This document shows, one piece after another, positions 1 to 8,750 of a stretch of 64,000 nucleotides of DNA. The stretch is taken from contig NZ_SOFG01000009.1 in NCBI RefSeq assembly GCF_004402485.1, forward strand, positions 140,247 through 204,246, in the 5' to 3' direction. The number at the start of each line of letters is the position of its first letter. Position 1 is the first letter of the stretch. The notes under the pieces are model-generated. The model did no database searches and was not told where the DNA came from. It saw only the letters and a program-made list of their open reading frames with translations. Both the position numbers and the translations under genes were made by a program. This DNA is from Cryobacterium algoricola. Lineage in GTDB: Bacteria; Actinomycetota; Actinomycetes; Actinomycetales; Microbacteriaceae.

Positions 1-197
1 GAGTCATCCTGCTGTCCCGGCACCACCCGCAGGCATCCGTTACCGTATCGGAATAGGGCGCGCCGTCGCCGAGGATGGGCGAGAACACGCGGATTTAGAA
101 TAGGGTGCTAGGAGAAGTCGGCCACATTCTGGCCGTCCATGCCCGAATTTCCGCCGGATGACGACCTCCGGCCCACACACGTTGGGACACCACCACT

Positions 198-1454
198 TTG
201 TCAGACTCGACCGCTTCGCCACTAGGTTCGACCCCTGTGGCTCCGGGTTCGAAAAAGCCGATCAAGGTCCTCATCGCCTGCGACACGTTCGCCCCCGATG
301 TCAACGGCGCGGCGAAGTTCGCTGAGCGTCTCGCCGCCGGCCTGACCTCCCGTGGCCACGAGGTGCAGGTCTTCGCGCCGGCCGCCTCGGCCAAGCACGG
401 TACCTGGATGGAAGAGCACGAGGGCCAGACGTTCCTCGTGCACCGGATCAAGAGCTGGCGCTGGTACCCGCACGACTGGCTCCGCTACGCGGTGCCGACG
501 CTGATCCATGCGGAGAGCCGCCGAATCCTCGACACCTTCAAGCCGGACGTCGTGCACTTCCAGTCCCACATCAACATCGGGCGCGGCGTCACGATCGAGG
601 CCGCGAAGCGCGGCATCCGCATCATCGGCACGAACCACTTCATGCCCGAGAACATGCTCGAATTCACGCTCATTCCCAAGAGCATGCACGAGCGACTGAT
701 CAAAATGGCCTGGAAGGCCGCTCGCCGCACCTTCGGCCGGGCGGAAGCCGTCACGACCCCGACCGTGCGCGCCGCCGAGTTCCTGGAGAAGTACACCGGA
801 CTCGAGGGTGTGCTCGCGATCTCATGCGGCATCGACGCCCACAACTATTCGCCGTCCTTCGAGCCGCGCACCGAGAACCGGATCCTCTTCGTCGGCCGTG
901 TGACGAGTGAGAAGCAGATCGACGTGCTCTTGCACGCTGTGACGCTGCTCGCGCCCGAACTGGATGCCCAGGTCGAGATCGTGGGCGGCGGCGACCAGAA
1001 GCGCAACCTCGAGCACCTCGCCCAGAGCCTCGGAATCAGCAAGCGGGTCGTCTTCCGCGGTTATGTCACCGATGAGGAACTGCGGGACGCGTACACCCGC
1101 GCCACCCTGTTCGCGATGCCGTCCATCGCAGAGCTGCAAAGCATCGCGACCATGGAGGCGATGGCCTCAGGCCTGCCGATCGTTGCCGCCAACGCCATGG
1201 CGTTGCCACACCTCGTCCACGACGAGCAGAACGGGTACCTCTTCGAACCGGGAAGCGCCCAGGATCTTGCCGACAAGCTGACCCTCGTGCTCACGGCCGG
1301 GCCCGAGGCACTCGACGCTCTCAAGCACGAGTCGCTCAGGCTGATCGGCGCGCACGACATCAATCGCACCCTCGACACTTTCGAGAGCCTGTATCGTGGG
1401 GAACCGGTGGTCGATGCGATCACCTCAGAGGCCGCCGCCCACTCCACGGAGTGA
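198..1454 (+). CDS. GT4-family glycosyltransferase (GT-B fold)
   Basis: This 418-residue protein should transfer a sugar from a nucleotide-sugar donor, probably to a lipid or envelope glycan at the inner membrane face. Seen: a Rossmann-type N-terminal half opening with KVLIACDTFAPDVNGAAKF, the acceptor-side domain typical of family 4, and a donor-binding C-terminal half (ILFVGRVTSEKQIDVLL) carrying the EX7E-type motif ELQSIATMEAMASGLP. The length is usual for the family. The start given is TTG at 198; a GTG about 13 codons later is an alternative, and neither has a clear Shine-Dalgarno. Donor and acceptor cannot be told from sequence; PimB/MgtA-like mannosyltransferases are the nearest concept. 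It sits next to the tRNA used as integration site and is probably core chromosome. Confidence 0.9.
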   Translation: MSDSTASPLGSTPVAPGSKKPIKVLIACDTFAPDVNGAAKFAERLAAGLTSRGHEVQVFAPAASAKHGTWMEEHEGQTFLVHRIKSWRWYPHDWLRYAVPTLIHAESRRILDTFKPDVVHFQSHINIGRGVTIEAAKRGIRIIGTNHFMPENMLEFTLIPKSMHERLIKMAWKAARRTFGRAEAVTTPTVRAAEFLEKYTGLEGVLAISCGIDAHNYSPSFEPRTENRILFVGRVTSEKQIDVLLHAVTLLAPELDAQVEIVGGGDQKRNLEHLAQSLGISKRVVFRGYVTDEELRDAYTRATLFAMPSIAELQSIATMEAMASGLPIVAANAMALPHLVHDEQNGYLFEPGSAQDLADKLTLVLTAGPEALDALKHESLRLIGAHDINRTLDTFESLYRGEPVVDAITSEAAAHSTE

Positions 1455-1463
1455 TCGCGGTTG

Positions 1464-1537
1464 GGGGCGGTAGCTCAGCTGGTTAGAGCAGCGGACTCAT
1501 AATCCGTCGGTCCCGGGTTCAAGTCCCGGCCGCCCTA
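1464..1537 (+). tRNA. tRNA with CAT anticodon (Met or Ile2)
   Basis: A complete cloverleaf can be drawn. The 7-bp acceptor stem pairs GGGGCGG with CCGCCCT (first pair G-U), followed by discriminator A. The D arm is GCTC/GAGC, the anticodon stem GCGGA/TCCGT, the loop CTCATAA with CAT at 1498-1500, and the T arm CCGGG/CCCGG around TTCAAGT. CCA is not encoded. CAT is read by elongator Met or by lysidine-modified Ile2; sequence alone does not decide. An excisionase-like gene and an integrase follow immediately, so its 3' half is the probable attachment site. Confidence 0.93.
1510..1537 (+). other. putative attachment-site core (tRNA 3' end)
   Basis: Tyrosine integrases of actinobacterial elements commonly recombine within the T arm and 3' end of a tRNA. 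This segment is the tRNA 3' end and lies about 170 bases before the excisionase-like gene and 400 before the integrase. The second copy expected at the far end was not found by eye in the window, so the core limits are inferred. Confidence 0.4.
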
Positions 1538-1708
1538 CTCGAAGTATGGTTTGATCAGGGTTTCTTGTCCTCACAGAAGGGGCAAGACTTGATGCAGACA
1601 TGGTTTATCCATGGTTTATTCGAAAGTGATCGCCTGCCACCGGCGCTCACTATGAAGGTGCACGACCCGGTTCGATCGGGCTGGAGTGACCTCGAATACC
1701 TACTGGTC

Positions 1709-1945
1709 ATGGATACTGAACGACTCTTCGGGCTCGGTCTAGAGCCTGTACTGACGACAAGCGAACTCGCCGAGTATCTCGGCGTGCAGGTGCAGGCCAT
1801 CTATGACCTGCGCACCGACGGCCGCGGTCCTTCTGGCATTCGAGTTGGACGGGAGATCCGCTATCGAGTCTCCGACGTTCGCCGATGGCTGGACGGCCTC
1901 CACGAGCCCGAATCATCCTTGAGTAGTCGAGGTGGCGAGCACTGA
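1709..1945 (+). CDS. excisionase-like helix-turn-helix protein
   Basis: A 78-residue protein with the MerR/AlpA-type winged helix seen in recombination directionality factors: LTTSELAEYLGVQVQAIYDL for the helix-turn-helix, then GIRVGREIRYRVSDVRRWL for the wing and last helix. It probably steers the integrase towards excision or represses the integration module. The ATG at 1709 (VMDTERLF) is preferred because the open frame upstream back to 1565 has no similarity to the family; no good ribosome site precedes it and it may be leaderless. Its stop overlaps the integrase start by one base (TGATG), so the two are translationally coupled. Confidence 0.75.
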   Translation: MDTERLFGLGLEPVLTTSELAEYLGVQVQAIYDLRTDGRGPSGIRVGREIRYRVSDVRRWLDGLHEPESSLSSRGGEH

Positions 1946-3243
1946 TGGCGGGACGACCACGACTTCCGATTAGTACGTTCGGTGCCATCAAGACGACCAA
2001 GATCGGTCCAGACCGGTACCGGGCAACGACTGTATTCCGCGACTGGGACGGGCAGTCGCGGCAAGTGGGCGTGACCCGTTCGAGTCGTAACGCGGCGCAG
2101 TCAGCGTTGAAAGTCGAACTGGCCGGGCGCATGCGTGCTGGTGGGGTCGGTGACGCGCTGAACGCGGGCTCGCCGTTCCCGATGCTGGCCGACGCCTGGC
2201 TTGAGGACGTAATGCTCGACGTGGACCGTGCCCAAGGGACCAAAGACACCTACAAGCGGGAGCTGCGCGTGCTCGTCATGCCCTTCTTCGAGCACTTCAC
2301 CATTCGCGAAGTGACCGTCGGGCGCATCGAGCTCTTCCTGAAGAAGCAGCGTGAGAAGTCCTACACGCGAGCGAAACACTCTCGCACGATCCTCAGCATG
2401 ATCATGGCTTTCGCGGTGCGCCGGGAGATCATCACACGCAATCCGGTGAAGGAAACCTCGCGGATGAAGAAGCCCCCTCACACCCCCAAGGCGCTCACGA
2501 CGGAGCAGATCGCCGCAATCCGACTCGCCGCCCGCGAATGGCGTACGGGGGAGGGCACGAAGGGGCCACGATCCGACGGACAGGTGCGGGACATCATCGA
2601 GGTGATGCTCGGCACAGCAACACGCATCGGGGAGGCGCTCGCGCTTCGGCAATGCGACGTGGATCTGGATGCCGATCCGCCGCGAGTGACCGTCAGTGGC
2701 ACGCTCGTCGTGCACAACGGCGTCGGTGTGCTCCGTCAGGCGCATCCCAAGACGCACGAGTCGAACCGCGTCATTGCCGTACCGCAATTCGCGGTCGACG
2801 TGATCCGCCAACGCCTGGCGCTGATCGATCCGGACGACGCGGAACACTTACTTTTCTACTCACGGAATGGCACGCCGCTCACGCCGTACAACGTCAGACG
2901 CACGTTCCGGGGGATACTCCGGAACGCTGGCCTCGAGGACATGGAAATCAGCCCACACTCCTTTCGTCGTACCGGCGCGACGCTGCTCGCCAACGAACTC
3001 GGTATCCAGGCGGCGGCCGACGTGCTCGGACACACGTCGACATCGACGACGAAGGCTCATTATGCCGAGCCCGACCGGACGGTGAAATCGGAGGCCGCAA
3101 CGGTACTGCAACGGCTGGCGCCGCCGCCGTCGGGGGACCCCACTCTCTCAGAGACGCCCAACTCGGAGGCCGGTGGCCCGGTGGTAGGCCCGGCTTCGGG
3201 CAGGGCAGGTGCCAAACGTAGGCTCCCTGACCGACAGGACTGA
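1945..3243 (+). CDS. int: site-specific tyrosine integrase
   Basis: A 432-residue phage-type integrase that inserts and excises the element at the adjacent tRNA. Seen: an N-terminal arm-binding region, a SAM-like core-binding domain (about 65-150), and a catalytic domain with Arg227 (TRIGEAL), His338-x-x-Arg341 (HSFRRTG), His363 (LGHTS) and nucleophile Tyr373 (HYAEP), so all five principal residues are present. Length is normal for the family. It starts at the ATG overlapping the excisionase-like stop. The last 40 residues are Pro/Gly rich and look unstructured. Orientation pointing away from the tRNA fits integration of the element rightwards into this window. Confidence 0.93.
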   Translation: MAGRPRLPISTFGAIKTTKIGPDRYRATTVFRDWDGQSRQVGVTRSSRNAAQSALKVELAGRMRAGGVGDALNAGSPFPMLADAWLEDVMLDVDRAQGTKDTYKRELRVLVMPFFEHFTIREVTVGRIELFLKKQREKSYTRAKHSRTILSMIMAFAVRREIITRNPVKETSRMKKPPHTPKALTTEQIAAIRLAAREWRTGEGTKGPRSDGQVRDIIEVMLGTATRIGEALALRQCDVDLDADPPRVTVSGTLVVHNGVGVLRQAHPKTHESNRVIAVPQFAVDVIRQRLALIDPDDAEHLLFYSRNGTPLTPYNVRRTFRGILRNAGLEDMEISPHSFRRTGATLLANELGIQAAADVLGHTSTSTTKAHYAEPDRTVKSEAATVLQRLAPPPSGDPTLSETPNSEAGGPVVGPASGRAGAKRRLPDRQD

Positions 3244-3324
3244 TACGGCGAAAACCGGACTCGGCCACACAATGCTCTTTCCCTACCTGCACCGCCGACC
3301 TTGGTTTGTCGCAGTAGGGGAACC

Positions 3325-3637
3325 TCATACGGGACGCCCACACTTCGAGAACATCGCGGACGACCGTGTGGCCCAACGGCCAACCTGAGAGCGATGCCAG
3401 CACGGGAAGCGCCATACCGGGGCCGGTGTAGTTTTCGGGCTGCAGATCGTTGTTGATTTCATGCGAGTCACCTGGTGGGGAAGCACCTTCCACCCGCGCG
3501 ACTCGTAGAACGGCACGACGGCACGTCAGAGCCAGATTGCGGAAGCGGGTCGACGCCTCTTCCAGTAGTCGAAGACCGACACCTGAACCTTGAAGCGAGG
3601 GCTCGACGCCAAGTAGGCCCACGTCAAACCTTGCCAT
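3325..3637 (-). pseudogene. GNAT acetyltransferase remnant, frameshifted and 5'-truncated
   Basis: Three adjoining pieces read as one acetyltransferase only across frame changes: FDVGLLGVEPSLQGSGVGLR with LLEEA (acetyl-CoA binding loop), then VPFYESRGWKVLPH in the next frame, then PENYTGPGMALPV through WPLGHTVVRDVLEVW back in the first frame. The first half of a normal GNAT domain is absent upstream. At least two frameshifts plus truncation mean no product is expected. The integrase may have arrived next to, or eroded, this gene. Confidence 0.7.
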
Positions 3638-3751
3638 CGATCGGTCTGCCGGGCCCCGGAGATGTGTTGCCTTTCAAGTAACGCAGTCGGCTTCGCCGAC
3701 CCCTCGCGTCCAGTAGCCTTGGCCGACGACACTCGGGTAGCGGGGGATGCA

Positions 3752-4243
3752 ATGCAGAGGATTTTTGATGTCCGCATCACCAAGTGGTACTTCAAGCTCC
3801 TGTATGTCGTCGGAGTATGGCTAGTCCCAGTCCAAGCCCTCCTCAGCGCAGTGAACGCACCCGTGCTGGTTGGCAGCTTGCTAAATGCGGCAATTACGTT
3901 CGCAAGCGTCCTCGTCGGGGCGAGGTTGTTCCGTGGCCGAGGCGAACCGGTCGCGCCACGCCGGCCTTGGTGGAAGATGACTGCCAGGCCGCTGCTCAGT
4001 CGCGTGCTCGGCATCATTTTTGTGCTGGCTGTGGCGTCAACCTTGCTCCTCTTCATAACTGCCGCTCTCGGAGCTGATCGTTCGGCGAAGACACTGGCCG
4101 GCCTGACAATCCCCGAGACGATATTCGACATCGTCCTTGAGGCCGCGCTGGCGTTCCTATATCTGAATTCCGCTGTTCGCTTGGCGAGGATGCCTGTCCG
4201 AGACCGAGAACCTAAGTTCAAACCGCCGCTGAAACTCAAGTAG
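3752..4243 (+). CDS. small integral membrane protein, unknown function
   Basis: A 163-residue protein with about four predicted membrane helices: WYFKLLYVVGVWLVPVQALL, LVGSLLNAAITFASVLVGAR, LLSRVLGIIFVLAVASTLLL and IVLEAALAFLYLNSAVRLA. A basic Pro-rich linker (GRGEPVAPRRPWWK) separates pairs of helices and the tail is basic. The ATG at 3752 is preceded by a GGGG tract; the open frame extends 30 codons further up without membrane-protein character. No family recognised. It is cargo between the integrase and the SIR2-like gene. No partner is evident. Confidence 0.6.
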   Translation: MQRIFDVRITKWYFKLLYVVGVWLVPVQALLSAVNAPVLVGSLLNAAITFASVLVGARLFRGRGEPVAPRRPWWKMTARPLLSRVLGIIFVLAVASTLLLFITAALGADRSAKTLAGLTIPETIFDIVLEAALAFLYLNSAVRLARMPVRDREPKFKPPLKLK

Positions 4244-4671
4244 GTGGGTCGTGTCTGGGCGCCCGCAAGCCGGACGACCAGCGCGACAGATCCGCGGCCA
4301 TTCCACCCAATGGCGTCGAGTGCTGACGCTGTGTCACAAGGGAACCCTCTGCGGGACGAATTGAACTCCCCGCGGTCGACAGCGTCAGGGCATGAATAGA
4401 ATGAAAAATCCGGGTTGGCTCGCCGCCCGGCGTTAGTAGCGGCCTGGATACCGCTCCGAATCGTCTCGCCACACCCTCGGCCCCAGGTTTTCAGAGGCGC
4501 GTCTACCGTCATCCTGCGGGCGCTTTGCGGTCCCAATCCCGGTCGCGCAATCCGCTGCTCGCGATGCGGCTGCTGCCTATTCGTTGTCGTGGCCGTCTAA
4601 CGATTCCAGGGTTTCGCTTGCAGCTTGCAGCTTGGGCAGACGCGCTAGCTCGCACTCGGTACGTTTGGCTC
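4244..4671. other. stretch without a convincing gene
   Basis: About 430 bases between the membrane protein and the SIR2-coupled micro-ORF. Open frames here have no recognisable family, ribosome site or codon bias. The only feature noted is a TACGTT hexamer at 4660-4665, six bases before the ATG at 4672, consistent with a leaderless -10 element. Confidence 0.5.
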
Positions 4672-4857
4672 ATGGACTTATACAGCGTCGGCCTCCCGAC
4701 CGGCATCTACACCGTAGTCGCGCGCGGGGAATCGCTCGCACTCGACTGGATCGTTCTCGCCGCGGACCGTGCAATTAACCCGACTCTTTTGGGACAGAGG
4801 GTCCGCGGGGCGCTGAACACTGCCAAAGCGTCCACGGACGGACTGTGCCAGGCATGA
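4672..4857 (+). CDS. micro-ORF translationally coupled to the SIR2-like gene
   Basis: Predicted 61-residue protein beginning MDLYSVGLPTGIYTVVARGE. Its TGA overlaps the ATG of the following SIR2-like gene in an ATGA arrangement, the usual sign of translational coupling, and a TACGTT hexamer stands six bases before its ATG as expected for a leaderless actinobacterial start. It has no recognised domain, Cys or membrane helix. A role as regulator, antitoxin or sensor of the NADase is only an inference from coupling. The frame is open further upstream to 4525, so the true start could be earlier. It may also be non-coding. Confidence 0.4.
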   Translation: MDLYSVGLPTGIYTVVARGESLALDWIVLAADRAINPTLLGQRVRGALNTAKASTDGLCQA

Positions 4858-6284
4858 GCGGACGAAACACTGAGTTTCCGCTGAGCCCGAAGCGGGACGC
4901 GTGGCTGCTGGGCGCTGGATTCTCGAGAGCAGCGTCATCAGCCATGCCTCTTACGGATGAACTCGGCAGAGAGGCGTTGGAAGAATTGCGGAGACAAAGG
5001 CCGAACCTAAGCTTCGCTGCACCACAGTTTTCGGCTGCCGGCCTAACCTTTGAAGCTTGGCTCACATGGCTTGCCGAGCGCCAGCCCTATGAAGACGAGC
5101 CGGAGGCATACGCGCAGCTGGCAGTCTTCACCGCAACCCAGGCCGCGATCGCGGAGGTCCTGCGACGACGCGAGACTTCTGCGTCGACCGATCTGGCGGC
5201 CTGGTTTGACGCATTCATTGACCTCGCGCACCATGCTCAAACGCCCATTATCACGCTCAACTACGACACGTTAGTCGAGCAAGGTTTGTACCAGCGCGGC
5301 TATCGCGACGAGCGCGAATTCCTCCAACCCATGGATGCCGTCGTCGGATTTCCCAATGGGAGGGGCATGTTCATGGCCGTCCCGCAGGGTTTTGTCCGCC
5401 ATCCAACGCTTCGCGTTTACAAGTTGCATGGCTCTACCGACTGGCACTACTTCCCCGGCGACACTAGCGGCGCGACGCTGGATCGTATCGAGGTGGGTCC
5501 CGGACGAGCGATGGAGGACCTCGTTCCGGTGATTGGCGGACGCTCCCCATTCATTGTGCCGCCTACATCTTCGAAGAGCCGCTACTTCGACAATCCGAAG
5601 ACGCGCTTCATCTGGCGGGAAGCCCGCCGCGAACTCGAACAAGCCGATCGAGTTGTCCTGATTGGCTACTCACTTCCCCTGACAGATACGAATCTCGCGA
5701 GCTTGCTTGCGAGGACTCTGTCAGAATCCAAATCTGAAGTCCTCATAGTGAACCCCGAAGCATCAGAAGTCGCTCGGCGGCTGGAGGCTCTCGGCGTTGA
5801 CTCGTCACGCATCATGACTCTCGACGGTATAACGTGCGTTGCAGAGTTCGTCGAGCAGGAATCCGAGGAAGTTAGTCGCCGCCTGGCGGCGAGTCTCGCC
5901 GAGTCCTATCAACAGCGCCTCAATTCACCGGTAGCAGTGGGTTGGCCGTATCCGGGCGCTTACTCGGCCGTCGAGGGCTACGAAGTTAGGGAACATAGCC
6001 TGACTTTTCGCGTCGCGGGTTTCGGCCCGCTCCGAACCCTCGCAAGGCCAGGCGCCGTCTTGCCCGAAGGACAGGAATTTTCTGTCGCGATGACTCTCGG
6101 CGACCTGCCGTCACCAGACCCGACAAAGTCGCTCCGTGCAACCGACGGGCAGACGACATGGACGCTCGCCGGCTATGTGGCTCAACTCAATGACGTTGAG
6201 CTAGGGACGAGTCGCGTGGCGTACCAACATCAAGCCGACGACGACTGGATCGTGTTGCGTCCTGTCGGAAGAGCCCCGGCCTGA
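4854..6284 (+). CDS. SIR2-like protein (candidate defence NADase)
   Basis: This 476-residue protein has the SIR2-like domain that in many bacterial anti-phage systems degrades NAD+ after infection. Seen: the nucleotide-binding turn GAGFSR (20-25), TLNYDTLVE with the catalytic Asn near 137, YKLHGSTDW with the catalytic His at 192, and the Rossmann segment VLIGYSLPLTD near 271. No protein-deacetylase zinc-binding Cys pairs are present, which points away from a classical sirtuin. The C-terminal 130 residues (from about 345) form a separate unrecognised domain that could sense the trigger. ATG at 4854 overlaps the stop of the micro-ORF; a GTG three codons earlier is possible. It is cargo in a mobile element. 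The defence role is inferred from the family and location. Confidence 0.8.
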   Translation: MSGRNTEFPLSPKRDAWLLGAGFSRAASSAMPLTDELGREALEELRRQRPNLSFAAPQFSAAGLTFEAWLTWLAERQPYEDEPEAYAQLAVFTATQAAIAEVLRRRETSASTDLAAWFDAFIDLAHHAQTPIITLNYDTLVEQGLYQRGYRDEREFLQPMDAVVGFPNGRGMFMAVPQGFVRHPTLRVYKLHGSTDWHYFPGDTSGATLDRIEVGPGRAMEDLVPVIGGRSPFIVPPTSSKSRYFDNPKTRFIWREARRELEQADRVVLIGYSLPLTDTNLASLLARTLSESKSEVLIVNPEASEVARRLEALGVDSSRIMTLDGITCVAEFVEQESEEVSRRLAASLAESYQQRLNSPVAVGWPYPGAYSAVEGYEVREHSLTFRVAGFGPLRTLARPGAVLPEGQEFSVAMTLGDLPSPDPTKSLRATDGQTTWTLAGYVAQLNDVELGTSRVAYQHQADDDWIVLRPVGRAPA

Positions 6285-6463
6285 TCCCCAGGAGCAGGCC
6301 GCCTCTCGACTGCGACCGGGACATCTTCACGACGAGGTCGTGTAGGTGGGGCGACCGCTGCGTCCCATACATTCGACAAGGACGAACGGCGGCGGCACCG
6401 TCGCGCATAGGAGCCACCTCATCGGGAACCTTGACCGGGCGCCCGACGTGAGCCGTGGATCCC

Positions 6464-7072
6464 TCAGCGGGAATCGCGGCGTCGGGCGACGATAGCTGCA
6501 ACCGGGCGCTGGCCGGCGGTCTTCCGGACGTGCGATTCGACGACGTCGAAACCGGTCGCATTCAACTCGGCGCTGAGGACATCCACGGGCCATCGGTATG
6601 CCGGCGTGACGGCGTGGGCGAATTCCTCGACCGCATGGCCTTCGAAGAATCCGACAAGCAGCGTACCGCCGAATTTGAGCGCGCGGCTCAACTCTTGGAG
6701 AGGAATCCGTATCGTCTCGGGCTCGTAGTGAATGAGGGAGTACCAGGAGAGGATCCCGCCAATTGAGCCTGTGTCGGCGTCGAGCGATTCGAGACTGCCG
6801 AGTGTGTAGCTCACACCGGGAAAGGTGTTCGTGGCGTACGTGACGAACTCGGGCACCACATCGACCCCGCGAGCAGCATGGCCTTGCTCAGCGAGGAAGT
6901 TCGTCCAATGGCCCGGACCACAGCCCGCATCGACGATTTCCCCGTCGACATCGCCGGCCCACTTGGAAACGAGGTGGAGATCGGATGGGTGCACGGCAGC
7001 CATTGAGCCCAAGACCTCGGTGTACTCCCTAGCCCGGCACGAGTACGCGGCGGTGCTGACCTCGGTGACCAT
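6464..7072 (-). CDS. class I SAM-dependent methyltransferase
   Basis: A 202-residue stand-alone Rossmann methyltransferase. Seen: motif I VDAGCGPGHWTNFLAEQGH (about 46-64), acidic loop GVDVVPEFV, motif IV-like region GGILSWYSLIHYEP, and the C-terminal strand pair ending TAGQRPVAAIVARRR. This is the UbiE/Methyltransf_25 type acting on small molecules; the substrate is unknown. ATG at 7072 is chosen because TAGACT lies seven bases upstream, the spacing of a leaderless promoter, and because the open frame further up has no family similarity. It is convergent with the SIR2-like gene and divergent from the HEPN-type gene, so it is probably an independent cargo gene. Confidence 0.8.
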   Translation of the reverse strand: MVTEVSTAAYSCRAREYTEVLGSMAAVHPSDLHLVSKWAGDVDGEIVDAGCGPGHWTNFLAEQGHAARGVDVVPEFVTYATNTFPGVSYTLGSLESLDADTGSIGGILSWYSLIHYEPETIRIPLQELSRALKFGGTLLVGFFEGHAVEEFAHAVTPAYRWPVDVLSAELNATGFDVVESHVRKTAGQRPVAAIVARRRDSR

Positions 7073-7367
7073 GCGACCGAGTCTAGGCATTGCGGACCCA
7101 CGTGCCCGTAAGGCGCACGTCCATGGACGCAGATTCGGCGCCAACCCGCCGAAGTTCCGAACTCTCCGGAGAGTGGCGCTTAGAAACCCTTAGCGGGACG
7201 TAGAACTGGCGACCTTCCGTCACTGTGTCGCAAAGCAGTCGCCGTTACAGCGCTGGTGCCTCGAGAAGCCGCCGGGGTTGCCTGAGCTTCCGTGCAACGC
7301 GTCGCACGGCGACGCACTACCGAAAATTCCATCGGCTGCGGGCCGTCGCACTCAAGACTGCGGGAAC

Positions 7368-8750
7368 ATGGACAATCGGAGGATGTGGCCGAACTTTGTT
7401 GTCAGCGGTGACCTCCGTCGCGAGGGACACGCCTTCCATCCCCAGATCAAGTGGCCTGACCTTCGTGTTGTCGTTGACCCGGCGACTCAACTGGATCAGG
7501 TCACCGCTCGCTACATGCAAACGTTGAGGGGCCGCCCAACCGGGGTTCGCATCTTTCAAGAGGGAACCCCCGACAGCGCTGAGTTCCAGACCTTTCACGT
7601 CCCTGAGGACCGCCACAACGGCGACGGCGTGGTCGTCCTCCGACAGGAACACGGAACCGGCATGCATGGGCTGTTCTCGCTCGAGAACAACGTCGAATCC
7701 GCCTACAACTGGGCCGCACACTTTGGGCTTAACCCCGAGGAAGCGCGCGCGCGACAGATCTTCCTCGAGGTCGCCATCGCCCTCAGCGCGGACGTACTGA
7801 TCACAGACAACGCCTATGAGCTGGTCAAACCAAACCGCCGATCGCCCTTCGCCGCCACGCCGGCTGAGTCCCTGGCAGTCATCGGACTCCACCAACGGCT
7901 GCAGGGCCAAGTGGTCGTGAGTGATGCCTTCCTTGACGGGGTTCTTCAGACATCACAAGCGGAACACGCGCAAGCATGGTCGATGATGTCGGCCCTGCGT
8001 GATCTGTTCGACAGGACGTATCAAGAGGGCCCCGAGTTTCTAGATCTCGTGCGTGCATGCGGCGACCGCCTCAAACGCGTCCTCGACCTCAGGGACCGAC
8101 TGCTCTTCGGAAGCATCCACCCGTCCAAGTCGAATCTCTTCGGAGAACCCGAGGTCCTCGTCGAACAAATCGCGTTGAACCTCAGCGGGATGCTCGACGC
8201 GCTGGCCCGCGCGCTGAACACTGCGCTACAACTGGGTGCCGCACCAAACCACTGCTCACTCGGCAACAAGCGATTCACGCGACGAATCCCTCTGGCGGCC
8301 CGCGCGATCCTGCTCGACCCCAGGAATCTGAAGCTGATCGACCTCGTCGCCGGCATTCGGAACACCATCCACCACCTCGACCTTGGCGGGGGAGGGGAAG
8401 GCGACTCTCGCGGACGTACCACCGCGCAGCTCGTCTCCGTCGACAAAGACACGGCGGAGAAGGTGCGAGAAGTGGCGGCGATACTCGGACGTGAGGACTC
8501 GTGGATCGCACACGACCTGCCAGAGCTGAGCTTGATGCTTCGCCCGGTTCCGCTCACCGAAGACCTCATCGAACACTGCGTCGCTATCGTTCAACATTTG
8601 GCCGCGGTAATTGATTGGCCTGGCGAACATGAACAACGGCAACAGAGGCCGGAAGAGGACCCGTCAGACTCGGCACGATACGGCCCAACCCTCGAGATCA
8701 TCAGGAGGCTGTACGGGCTCGACCCGGCCGCCAACCACTCGCTGCACTGA
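7368..8750 (+). CDS. large protein with HEPN-type RNxxxH motif, unknown function
   Basis: A 460-residue protein not assignable to a named family by eye. In the C-terminal third, LIDLVAGIRNTIHHLDL carries R331-N-x3-H, the signature of HEPN-fold ribonucleases, within a helical region. In the middle, ALSADVLITDNAYELVKPN followed by ATPAESLAVIGLHQRLQ resembles the last strand and helix of a PIN-like nuclease domain, but the other acidic residues were not identified. Such pairs occur in abortive-infection and toxin genes; that role is inference. Start ATG at 7368; the ATG at 7383 directly follows CGGAGG, too close to be its ribosome site. The frame is open to 7278. Confidence 0.55.
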   Translation: MDNRRMWPNFVVSGDLRREGHAFHPQIKWPDLRVVVDPATQLDQVTARYMQTLRGRPTGVRIFQEGTPDSAEFQTFHVPEDRHNGDGVVVLRQEHGTGMHGLFSLENNVESAYNWAAHFGLNPEEARARQIFLEVAIALSADVLITDNAYELVKPNRRSPFAATPAESLAVIGLHQRLQGQVVVSDAFLDGVLQTSQAEHAQAWSMMSALRDLFDRTYQEGPEFLDLVRACGDRLKRVLDLRDRLLFGSIHPSKSNLFGEPEVLVEQIALNLSGMLDALARALNTALQLGAAPNHCSLGNKRFTRRIPLAARAILLDPRNLKLIDLVAGIRNTIHHLDLGGGGEGDSRGRTTAQLVSVDKDTAEKVREVAAILGREDSWIAHDLPELSLMLRPVPLTEDLIEHCVAIVQHLAAVIDWPGEHEQRQQRPEEDPSDSARYGPTLEIIRRLYGLDPAANHSLH

